34,916 nt of DNA from an uncultured Olsenella sp. (GTDB lineage Bacteria > Actinomycetota > Coriobacteriia > Coriobacteriales > Atopobiaceae): positions 1 to 34,916 of the forward strand of contig CASEQJ010000024.1 in assembly GCA_949290055.1 (NCBI GenBank), given 5' to 3'. Under the pieces are notes generated by a model, which had not been told where the DNA came from, made no database searches, and was given only the letters and a program-made list of their open reading frames with translations. This document shows, piece by piece, positions 6,611 through 13,429 of the stretch. Every line of letters begins with the position of its first letter. Positions within the stretch are counted from its first letter, which is position 1. Made by a program: the position numbers and the translations under genes.

Positions 6611-9600
6611 TCAGACGATAATACCGAAGTCGGGGGAGATGGGGTGCCTGACACCGGCGAGAAGCTCCTCGGACGGGGCGCCGAGCGCCCAGGAGCAGAA
6701 GTCCTCGAAGGCGGAGCGCGCCCGCAGGCCCTCGAGGTAGCACGCGGAGCGCGAGAGCTCCATGCGCTCGGGCGACGGCGCCATGCGCACCGACCTCCCG
6801 TCGCCCCAGCCCGCGACCGAGCAGAAGCCGAGCTCGGAGAAGATAGAGAGCGCCGAGACCACCTCGCGCTCGTCGATCGGCGACAGCGAGGCGCGCTCGG
6901 TGGCGACGGCGGCGATCGAGGCGTCGTCGAGCGTGATCGGACCGCCCTCGCGGAAGAGGCGCATGAGCGTCCGGTAGACGAGCACGAGGTCGTCACGCGA
7001 GGGCGCGGCCGAGGCGAGGACGCGCTGGCCGAGGGCGCGGTCGCGCGCGCCAAAGAGCAGGTGGACGAAGGCCTCCTCGCCGTCCCTCCCCGCGCGCCCG
7101 CTCATTTGGTTGAACTCCACGCGCCCGAGCGGCAGCCCGTAGAGCACGACGTGCCTGATTCCCGGGAGGTTGACGCCCTCCCCGAAGGCGCTCGTCGAGA
7201 CAATGCAGGTGAGGTCGTCGCCGCGGAAGGCCCGCTCCACGCGCTCGCGCGTCGGCCGAGCAAGGCCGGCATGGTAGAAGGCCGTGCGCGCGGCGAGCTC
7301 CGGGACGCGGTGACGCAGCGTTCGCACGAGCGAGACCGCCTGGTCGCGGGTGGGCGCGTACACCACGCACTTCTCGCCCCGGGCCACAATGCTCACGAGG
7401 GCGGCCTCGCGGTCGCGCACCTCGCGGGCGTCGTCCAGAAGGAGGTTGTCGCGGCTCTCCAGGTCGCAGACCACGTCCTCGCGCGCGATTCCGGCGAGAG
7501 CGCAGATTCGCGCGGCGACCTCGGGGGCCGCGGTGGCGGTGACGGCGAGCACCGTGGGGTTGCCGAGGTCGGCGCGAATGGCGGGCAGCTCGAGGTACGC
7601 CTCGCGGCTGCCCGGCGCGGCGAGCCCGGCGTGGTGCGCCTCGTCTATCACGAGAAAGCCCACGCGCCCCGACTCCGCGAAGTCGGCTCGGTGAATGGCG
7701 AGAAACTCGGGCGTGGTCAGGACTATGTCGGCAGACCCCGTCGCGAGCGCGGCAAAGACGCGGGCGCGCTCCGACTGCGCGGTCTCCCCCGTCAGGACCT
7801 CGACCGAGACGCCGACGTCGGCGAGCTGCTCCCGAAGGTGGAAGGCCTGGTCGGCGACAAGGGCACGCAGGGGGTAGACGAACACGCTCGCCCGGCCGCG
7901 CCGCAGGGCCTCGCGGGCGGCGTGCAGGTGAAACACGAGCGACTTGCCCCGCCCTGTGGCCATGACCGCCAGGCACGAGCGACCCTGGGCGAGAAGGTCG
8001 AGCGCTCGTCGCTGGGCCGGGAGCAGCGGGAGCTCCCCGATCAGCTGGCGCCGCAGGGCGTCGGTGAGCCCCTCGTCCGAGAGGCCGGCGAGCTCCTCCC
8101 GGCGCGAGCGGGCAAGGGGCGCCGCGTCCCTCTCGGCCGGGGCGGCCTCGTCCTCCACGAGGTCCTCGACGGGCTCTCCGCCGTCACGCAGCAGCAGGTC
8201 CTTGACCATGAGCTTGGGCTTGGTGCGCCCCTGCCAGGTCTCGTTGACCGCCTCGAAGACGACGTCGACGACGCCGTCCCAGGCGCAGGCGCGCTCGGCG
8301 TCCGGCGCGCGGAAGTAGATCGCGGGCACGGAGCTCACGCCGTCAGTGGCAACAAAGCGCAGGTGGGCAAGGTCGGCGCCGACGCAGGAGCGGTTGCGCA
8401 TGGTGACGGAGCAGGCGGCGAGCAGCGGGCGCTTGTTGCCCTGACCAAAGGGCTGAAGGCGCTCGAGGGCGTCGATCGTCTCGACGGTGAGCTCGGAGAG
8501 CGAGACGGTTGCCGTGACCTCGCCGACGTCCTCGAACTCCGTCTCGGGGAGCTCTGCGAGGACGGCCGACAGGCGCGCGCGGAACTCGTCGAGGTGCCGC
8601 GCCTCGCAGGTCACCCCGACGGCACCGGCGTGACCGCCAAAGCGGACGAGCACGTCCGAGCACTGCTCGACGGCGTGGAAGAGGTCCACCGAGCCGACCG
8701 AGCGCCCGGAGCCGCGCGCCACGCCGTCCGAGATCGAGAACACGATCGCGGGGACGTGGTAGCGGCTCACTATGCGCGAGGCGACGATGCCCTTCACGCC
8801 TTCGTGCCAGCCCTCGCCCCCCACGACGACCACGCGGCCCCCGTCATAGGTCCGCTCCGCCTCGGCGAGCGCGGCCTCGGCGAGCGCGGCCTCCACCTCG
8901 CGACGCTCCGTGTTGACCGCCTCGAGGCGGGCGGCGAGCTCCGCCGCCTCGGCGGGGTCGTCGGTGAGCAAGAGCTCGAGCGCAACGTCGGTCGAGCCCA
9001 TGCGGCCGGCCGCGTTGAGCCGGGGAATGAGCGAGAAGGGAAGGTCGTCGGGACGAACGCTCGCCAGGTCGCAGCCGGCGACCGCGGCGAGCGCCACGAG
9101 GCCGGGGCGCGCAAAGCGGCGCATGCGCTCCACACCCTCCGCGACCAGCGCGCGGTTCTCGCTCGTGAGCTGCATCATGTCCGAGAGGGTCCCCAGCGCC
9201 GCGACGTCGAGGTAGGACCTCCAGAGATCGGGACGGCCGCGGCGCCTGCCGAGCTCGCAGACGAGCTTCAGGGCGACCCCGACGCCGGCGAGCTCGCGCG
9301 AGGGGCAGTCGTCCGCGAGCTTGGGGTCGGTCACCGCGACGCCGGAGGGCACATGGTCCGCGGGCTCGTGGTGGTCGGTGACGACGACGTCGACGCCGCG
9401 TCCGAGCAGCCACGTGACCTCGTCTGCGGCGGCGATACCGTTGTCCACCGTCACGACGAGGTCGGGGTCGCAGGCCTCCGTCACGCGCGCGAGCGCCTGG
9501 CGGGAGAGCCCGTAGCCCTCCCCAAAGCGGTGCGGAATGAAGGGGTGGACCGTGCCCCCGAGCTCGCGCAGCGCGAGCGTGAGCAGACAGGTCGACGTCA

Positions 9601-9889
9601 TGCCGTCGACGTCGAAGTCGCCGAACACCGCTATGGTCTCCCCGACGTCCAGGGCGCGCTCGAGTCGCGTCGCCGCCTCCCCCATTCCCGGGACGAGGAG
9701 CGGGTCCTCCCAGGCGGTCTCCAGCGAGGGGTCGAGAAACGCGCGCGCAGCCGTCGCGTCGGCGTAGCCTCGCGCCACGAGAACGCGCGCCACCAGCGGC
9801 GGGACGCCAAGCTCGGACGCGAGCCTCTTCTCGGACTGCGGGTCTGCGGGAAGCACCGCCCAGCGGCGGCTGTCAGCGAGGGCGCCCAT
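6611..9889 (-). CDS. recJ: RecJ exonuclease fused to a RecQ-like DEAH helicase
   Basis: This is a 1092-residue two-part protein. The N-terminal half is RecJ: motif I GDFDVDGMTST (D91, D93, D95), TVDNGI (about 147-152), VTDHHEPAD with DHH at 172-174, LGTLSDMM, and the DHHA1 motif RFGGHAGAVG (about 417-425). These bind two metals for 5'-3' ssDNA digestion. From about residue 600 an SF2 helicase follows: Walker A ATGRGKS (K649), DEAH at 749-752, motif III TAT near 785, and QMSGRAGRDG at 928-937. The helicase resembles RecQ, although no HRDC domain is obvious. Free-standing RecJ is about 560-800 residues, so this is a true fusion in one uninterrupted frame. Unwinding and resection would be in one polypeptide. 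The start at ATG 9889 has a GAGGGGCGG RBS lying inside a small upstream ORF. Confidence 0.93.
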   Translation of the reverse strand: MGALADSRRWAVLPADPQSEKRLASELGVPPLVARVLVARGYADATAARAFLDPSLETAWEDPLLVPGMGEAATRLERALDVGETIAVFGDFDVDGMTSTCLLTLALRELGGTVHPFIPHRFGEGYGLSRQALARVTEACDPDLVVTVDNGIAAADEVTWLLGRGVDVVVTDHHEPADHVPSGVAVTDPKLADDCPSRELAGVGVALKLVCELGRRRGRPDLWRSYLDVAALGTLSDMMQLTSENRALVAEGVERMRRFARPGLVALAAVAGCDLASVRPDDLPFSLIPRLNAAGRMGSTDVALELLLTDDPAEAAELAARLEAVNTERREVEAALAEAALAEAERTYDGGRVVVVGGEGWHEGVKGIVASRIVSRYHVPAIVFSISDGVARGSGRSVGSVDLFHAVEQCSDVLVRFGGHAGAVGVTCEARHLDEFRARLSAVLAELPETEFEDVGEVTATVSLSELTVETIDALERLQPFGQGNKRPLLAACSVTMRNRSCVGADLAHLRFVATDGVSSVPAIYFRAPDAERACAWDGVVDVVFEAVNETWQGRTKPKLMVKDLLLRDGGEPVEDLVEDEAAPAERDAAPLARSRREELAGLSDEGLTDALRRQLIGELPLLPAQRRALDLLAQGRSCLAVMATGRGKSLVFHLHAAREALRRGRASVFVYPLRALVADQAFHLREQLADVGVSVEVLTGETAQSERARVFAALATGSADIVLTTPEFLAIHRADFAESGRVGFLVIDEAHHAGLAAPGSREAYLELPAIRADLGNPTVLAVTATAAPEVAARICALAGIAREDVVCDLESRDNLLLDDAREVRDREAALVSIVARGEKCVVYAPTRDQAVSLVRTLRHRVPELAARTAFYHAGLARPTRERVERAFRGDDLTCIVSTSAFGEGVNLPGIRHVVLYGLPLGRVEFNQMSGRAGRDGEEAFVHLLFGARDRALGQRVLASAAPSRDDLVLVYRTLMRLFREGGPITLDDASIAAVATERASLSPIDEREVVSALSIFSELGFCSVAGWGDGRSVRMAPSPERMELSRSACYLEGLRARSAFEDFCSWALGAPSEELLAGVRHPISPDFGIIV

Positions 9890-9890
9890 G

Positions 9891-9971
9891 CTACCGCCCC
9901 TCGCAGACGAAAATGGGTGCGGACGCGCGGGCGGCGGGCGCCGCGGGCGCGAGGTTCTTCTCGTTTTTCAT
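9891..9971 (-). CDS. Possible 26-residue leader ORF of recJ
   Basis: ATG 9971 opens a 26-codon frame (MKNEKNLAPAAPAARASAPI, ending FVCEGR) whose TAG stop (9893-9891) is one base from the recJ ATG. The recJ RBS is contained in its last codons. A TACAAT -10-like hexamer at 10031-10026 would start transcription about 45 bases upstream. The spacing suggests translational coupling or a leader peptide. Its own RBS is weak, and no family is recognised, so it may be fortuitous. Confidence 0.35.
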   Translation of the reverse strand: MKNEKNLAPAAPAARASAPIFVCEGR

Positions 9972-10025
9972 GTCCAGGTCTCTCGTGAGGTGGGGCGCTC
10001 GGCGCCCGGCTGTTGATCGCCTCAG

Positions 10026-10051
10026 ATTGTAGCAGAGACCCCGGACGTCAA
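10026..10051 (-). promoter_or_regulatory. Possible promoter of recJ-rel
   Basis: TACAAT (10031-10026) is a near-consensus -10 on the minus strand. TTGACG (10051-10046) is a near-consensus -35, but the spacer is only 14 bp, well short of the optimal 17. It is the best candidate before the recJ operon. Confidence 0.4.
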
Positions 10052-10057
10052 CCGTTT

Positions 10058-10086
10058 GCCTAAATGGGGTCTGACCCCTTTTAGGC
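10058..10086. repeat. 29-bp near-perfect palindrome with GGGGTCTGACCCC core
   Basis: GCCTAAA at 10058-10064 and TTTAGGC at 10080-10086 flank a TGGGGTCTGACCCCT core, so nearly the whole 29 bases is self-complementary. It begins two bases past the tgt stop and points towards recJ. It could terminate tgt, although there is no U-run beyond the stem. GGGGTC-TGA-CCCC palindromes of this type recur between genes in many bacteria as REP-like elements. Confidence 0.65.
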
Positions 10087-10088
10087 GA

Positions 10089-11228
10089 CTACCAGTCCTC
10101 GGCTGCCGGCGACGCCAGCCACTCGTCAAGAAACGCCGCGTAGGTGCCGGCGATCACGGCCTCCCGGGCGCGTCGCATGAGGTCGAGCAGGTAGTGAATG
10201 TTGTGCTGGGAAATGAGAATCCCCGCGAGCATCTCCTTCTGCCGCACGAGGTGGTGCAGGTACGCACGCGAGAACCCCTGGCGGCAGACCGGGCAGTCGC
10301 AGGTCTCGTCTATGGGGCGAGGGTCGTGAATGAAGCGGGCGTGACGGAAGTTGAGCCGGCCCTCGCTCGTGAACGCGGAGCCCGTGCGGGCGGTGCGGGT
10401 GGGCAGCACGCAGTCGAACATGTCCACGCCGCAGGCGACGGCGCGCACGAGCGTGGTCGGGTTGCCCACGCCCATGAGGTAGCGCGGCTTGGAGCGCGGC
10501 ATGTGCTCGCTGACCAGCGGCGCGAGCGTCTCGAACATGGTCTCGTGGTCCTCGCCCACCGAGTAGCCGCCTATGCCGTAGCCGGGGAAGTCGCCGACCT
10601 CCTCCAGGTGGCGCAGGCTGCGAAGGCGCAGGTCCAGGTGCATGCCGCCCTGAACGATCCCAAAGAGGGCCTGGTCGGGGCGGGTATGAGCGGCGTAGCA
10701 GCGCTCCGCCCAGCGGCTCGAGAGCTCCACCGAGCGGGCGACCTTGGCGCGCGACGCCGGGTAGCCCACGCACTGGTCGAGCTGCATGACGATGTCGGCG
10801 CCGAGCTTCTGGGCGATCGCCATGTTCTCCTCGGGCGTCCAGGAGACCCAGCGGCCGTCGTAGTCCACAGCGCGGAAGCGCACGCCGTCGTCGGAGAGCC
10901 TGCAGAACTCCTCGTGGGAGAAGACCTGGAAGCCGCCGGAGTCGGTGAGTATGGGGCCGCTCCAGCGCATGAAGTCGTGCAGTCCACCCATCTCCGCCAC
11001 GAGGTCGGCACCGGGACGCATGGAGAGGTGGTAGGTGTTGGCAAGCAGGATCTTGGTGCCGAGCTCGGCCAGCGTGGAGGGCATGAGGCCCTTGACCGTC
11101 GCCTTGGTGCCCACGGGCATGAAGATCGGGGTGGGCACGTCGCCGTGCGGGGTGTGCAGCACGCCCGCGCGCGCGTGGGTGCCGCCGTCCTCGGCGACGA
11201 TGTCGTAGGTGAAGAGGCTCTGGTCCAT
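10089..11228 (-). CDS. tgt: tRNA-guanine transglycosylase
   Basis: The 379-residue enzyme exchanges guanine 34 of Asp, Asn, His and Tyr tRNAs for preQ1 (or queuine). Visible features are the active-site TDSGGFQ with D96, the nucleophile in MFDCVLPTRTAR (D272), FGIVQGG and GGYSVGE, and the zinc site C310, C312, C315 and H342. ATG 11228 was chosen because GGAG lies 7 bases upstream; the upstream in-frame ATG 11243 has no RBS and would add five residues. It stands alone between the recJ leader and a long non-coding island. Together with queA and queH nearby it belongs to queuosine modification. Confidence 0.96.
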   Translation of the reverse strand: MDQSLFTYDIVAEDGGTHARAGVLHTPHGDVPTPIFMPVGTKATVKGLMPSTLAELGTKILLANTYHLSMRPGADLVAEMGGLHDFMRWSGPILTDSGGFQVFSHEEFCRLSDDGVRFRAVDYDGRWVSWTPEENMAIAQKLGADIVMQLDQCVGYPASRAKVARSVELSSRWAERCYAAHTRPDQALFGIVQGGMHLDLRLRSLRHLEEVGDFPGYGIGGYSVGEDHETMFETLAPLVSEHMPRSKPRYLMGVGNPTTLVRAVACGVDMFDCVLPTRTARTGSAFTSEGRLNFRHARFIHDPRPIDETCDCPVCRQGFSRAYLHHLVRQKEMLAGILISQHNIHYLLDLMRRAREAVIAGTYAAFLDEWLASPAAEDW

Positions 11229-11243
11229 GGTGTCTCCGCTCAT

Positions 11244-11638
11244 GGGGATCAGCTGGCGCGAGGACCCATCGTAGCCGACTTCGCGGCGACGCGCAGGGCC
11301 GCCAGAAAAAGACAGGTTTTGGGGAAACGGCGTCCGCGTGCGCGGCAGAGGCGCGATTTCAAGGGAAACGGCGTGGTTGTGGGGAAATGATTTTATTCAC
11401 TCGCATTTGATTTGGCGCGTATGGGCCAAAAAGAGCGTTCGGCCGCCACGCTTTTCATGGTTTTGCGTGACAAATCTACGTTTTTCTCGCCCGCGCATCA
11501 AACTTGTTGCCCAAAACAAAGGGGGTTCGCAAGCAGGGAGCGTCGGCCGCACGAGCCGGGTCGCAGCACCGTCTTCTGCGAGGGATGCCCGCAGACGGAA
11601 CGCGTCGGCAGCCGAGAAGGACGGCGCGCCCGGGACGC
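11244..11638. other. Non-coding island between tgt and ptsH with dispersed repeats
   Basis: No credible ORF is present. The left end holds a TACGAT -10-like hexamer (11273-11268) for tgt. Then come three related purine-rich motifs on the plus strand: GGTTTTGGGGAAACGG (11315-11330), ATTTCAAGGGAAACGG (11356-11371) and GGTTGTGGGGAAATGA (11375-11390). A TTTGG...CCAAA dyad follows at 11411-11430. The segment 11496-11517 is an exact inverted copy of 30987-31008. Base composition is visibly more AT-rich than in the genes. See the repeat entries for the relation to 30980-31145. Confidence 0.6.
11496..11517 (-). repeat. 22-bp repeat, exact inverted copy of 30987-31008
   Basis: The 22 bases here, with core CTTGTTGCCCAAAAC (11503-11517), are identical to the reverse complement of 30987-31008, almost 19.5 kb away. 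Just upstream lies a GGCGAGAAA variant of the dispersed 9-mer (inverted, 11483-11491). A 22-bp exact match is not expected by chance in a 35-kb window. Confidence 0.85.
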
Positions 11639-11671
11639 AAAACGGCCCGACACCGCAGGGGTGCCGGGCCG
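11639..11671 (-). terminator. Terminator of ptsH
   Basis: On the minus strand CGGCCCGGCACC (11671-11660) pairs with GGTGTCGGGCCG (11654-11643) around a 5-base loop, followed by UUUU (11642-11639). It lies 24 bases past the ptsH stop. Confidence 0.85.
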
Positions 11672-11694
11672 AACCAGATCGGTTTTTGTTGCGG

Positions 11695-11967
11695 CTACTC
11701 GCCGAAACCGGAGTCGATCAGGGCGATCAGCGCGTCGAGGGCGGCCTGCTCGTCCTCGCCGTCGCACGCGATCTCGACCTTGGTGCCGGTGCCGAGGCCG
11801 GCAGCCAGGATCATCATGATCGACTTGGCGTTGACGGGAGCGGAGTCCTTGTCAACGTTCTTGATCGTGACGTTGCACTGGTACTTCTTGGCCTCGGTCA
11901 CGAAGACGGACGCGGGACGGGCGTGAAGACCGGTGGCGTTGATGATGCTCGTCTGCTTAGAAACCAT
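11695..11967 (-). CDS. ptsH: Phosphocarrier protein HPr
   Basis: The 90-residue protein carries phosphate from enzyme I to sugar-specific EIIA components of the PTS in the cytoplasm. The catalytic histidine is H15 in GLHARPAS. A serine in NAKSIMMI (S49) matches the regulatory Ser46 phosphorylated by HPr kinase in Gram-positive bacteria. The RBS AAGGAAG is well placed before ATG 11967. It is monocistronic, with its own terminator and a leader hairpin at 12001-12020. ptsI (enzyme I) is not in this window. Confidence 0.96.
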   Translation of the reverse strand: MVSKQTSIINATGLHARPASVFVTEAKKYQCNVTIKNVDKDSAPVNAKSIMMILAAGLGTGTKVEIACDGEDEQAALDALIALIDSGFGE

Positions 11968-12000
11968 GCGTAGACTTCCTTTCCAAAATTCCCAACAACC

Positions 12001-12020
12001 GGGAGGCCTACAGGTCTCCC
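12001..12020 (-). promoter_or_regulatory. Hairpin in the ptsH leader
   Basis: GGGAGGCCT (12001-12009) and AGGTCTCCC (12012-12020) form a 9-bp stem with one G-U pair, about 33 bases before the ptsH ATG. A GGATATACG sequence just beyond (about 12036-12028) could hold the -10. The hairpin may stabilise the 5' end of the mRNA; a regulatory role is inference. Confidence 0.4.
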
Positions 12021-12175
12021 CGAAAACGCGTATATCCTAACAAACATATGAGATCTCGGCGCCGACGTTGCCGCCGAGTATGCAAAGTGAGGGGCTGAAC
12101 GGATTTTGCGGCAGGTCGAGCGCGCGGTTGCGGCACAATAGGTGGGGTTGAGACGACCAAGCGAAAGGAGCCGCG

Positions 12176-13396
12176 ATGCCGGACGAGAAGGACCGCGAGC
12201 CCGAGAGGCAGACCGACGGGGCCGAGGGGCGCGGAACCGACGTCCTCGACGCGGCGCGCGGTGCGGCGTCGGGAGCCGCCGAGACGCTCAGAAACGGCAT
12301 TTCCGCCGTTCGCGATGTCCATGCTGCGGCAAGGAGGCATTCCTCGGCGCGGGCCCGCCTCAAGGAGCTCTCCGGGACCCTCGAGGCGGACGAGGCCATT
12401 CTCGCCCGGCGCGAGGAGGTCATGGCGAACTACGACGAGATCGTCTCCACGCAGAGCGCGATCGTCACGGACGCCGTGGACAAAATGACCCGTCAGCAGG
12501 AGAGCGTCGAGCGCCTCGAGTCCGAGGCCTCCGCCCTCGAGGAGGAGCTCGCCCGCCTTCGCGACGAACACGAGCGCGAGCTGCGCCCCTACAAGCAGAT
12601 CATGGAGACGGCGCGCGGCCGCTCCGAGGAGGCGAGCCGAGCCGTCGGCGAGGCGAAGCGCGCGGTACGCGGCGCCGAGAGCCAGGTCAAGGACGCCTCC
12701 GAGCGACGCGAGCAGTCCATTTCCTCGGCCAACCGCGCCGTCGACACCTCGCAGACGCGCCTGCGCAAGGTCCAGGACGAGCTGAAGCGCGCCCAGGACG
12801 GAAGCGCCGACGCCTCGGCGATTCGCCAGCTCCAGGACGCGGTGACGACCGAGCTCGCCCACGTGGAGTCCGCGCGCAGCGAGGTGAGCGTCGTGACGCG
12901 CGAGGCCCAGGCGAGCGTCGACGCGGCGCAGACCCACCTCTGGACGCAGAAGCAGTCCCTCGAGGAGGCCCAGCGCGAGGCGGACGAGGCGAAGCGCGAG
13001 TACGACGAGCGCAAGGGCGACTACGACGACCTGCTCGCCAAGGCGCAGAACGAGGAGAAGGGGCTCGAGGACAAGATCGAGTCGCTCCGCGCCCAGGCAG
13101 ACGAGGCCAAGGTCGCCCACGACGAGGCCGCCGAGCGCCACGACGCGGCGCGGGCGCTGCTCGACGAGGCACAGTCCGTGCACGCCACGCCCGAGGAGAC
13201 CGCCCGACTGCGCCAGAGCGTCTCGCAGCAGCGCGAGGCGGTCGCCGAGCAGCAGGGTATCGTCGACTCGCTTGCCGAGGGCGAGCGCAGCCTGCGCACC
13301 CGGACCCGCGGGGCGCGTCTCGCGCTGCTCGCCGCGGTTCTCGTGGTGGTCGCGCTCATAGTCGCCATTGTCGTGCTGGTGGTCACCGCACCGTAG
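12176..13396 (+). CDS. Tail-anchored long coiled-coil protein of unknown function
   Basis: The product has 406 residues: a charged, probably disordered N-terminus (1-25), then about 340 residues of almost continuous coiled coil with heptad-like Ala/Leu/Glu/Arg/Gln composition, and one C-terminal hydrophobic segment at about 380-404 (ARLALLAAVLVVVALIVAIV). There is no signal peptide. The topology is therefore a cytoplasmic rod anchored in the membrane by its tail. The sequence resembles generic SMC-, myosin- or apolipoprotein-like coils, so homology would be hard to judge. It has its own promoter-like CACAAT (12134-12139) and a good AAAGGAG RBS. It is divergent from ptsH and convergent with queA. 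A scaffolding or envelope role is possible, but nothing in the sequence proves it. Confidence 0.8.
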   Translation: MPDEKDREPERQTDGAEGRGTDVLDAARGAASGAAETLRNGISAVRDVHAAARRHSSARARLKELSGTLEADEAILARREEVMANYDEIVSTQSAIVTDAVDKMTRQQESVERLESEASALEEELARLRDEHERELRPYKQIMETARGRSEEASRAVGEAKRAVRGAESQVKDASERREQSISSANRAVDTSQTRLRKVQDELKRAQDGSADASAIRQLQDAVTTELAHVESARSEVSVVTREAQASVDAAQTHLWTQKQSLEEAQREADEAKREYDERKGDYDDLLAKAQNEEKGLEDKIESLRAQADEAKVAHDEAAERHDAARALLDEAQSVHATPEETARLRQSVSQQREAVAEQQGIVDSLAEGERSLRTRTRGARLALLAAVLVVVALIVAIVVLVVTAP

Positions 13397-13429
13397 CGGA
13401 GGATGCGACGAGGGGCGGACGCTCCGCTA
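13394..13429. terminator. Shared hairpin between convergent genes, both stop codons in the stem
   Basis: TAGCGGAG (13394-13401) and CTCCGCTA (13422-13429) form an 8-bp perfect inverted repeat. The left arm begins with the TAG of the coiled-coil gene and the right arm ends with the complement of the queA TAG. Because it is symmetric it could serve both transcripts. No U-run is present on either side, so Rho-independent termination is doubtful. Confidence 0.4.

Noticed and set aside
6461..9988. A very long plus-strand open frame (1175 codons)
   Set aside because: It is antisense to recJ and the 5' end of rel, which have clear domains and motifs. High GC content keeps opposite frames open. Its composition (Arg/Gly/His-rich, no motifs) is that of a shadow.
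11338..11973. A plus-strand frame across the tgt-ptsH island
   Set aside because: Its second half is antisense to ptsH, it has no RBS, and its first half only translates the repeat sequences.
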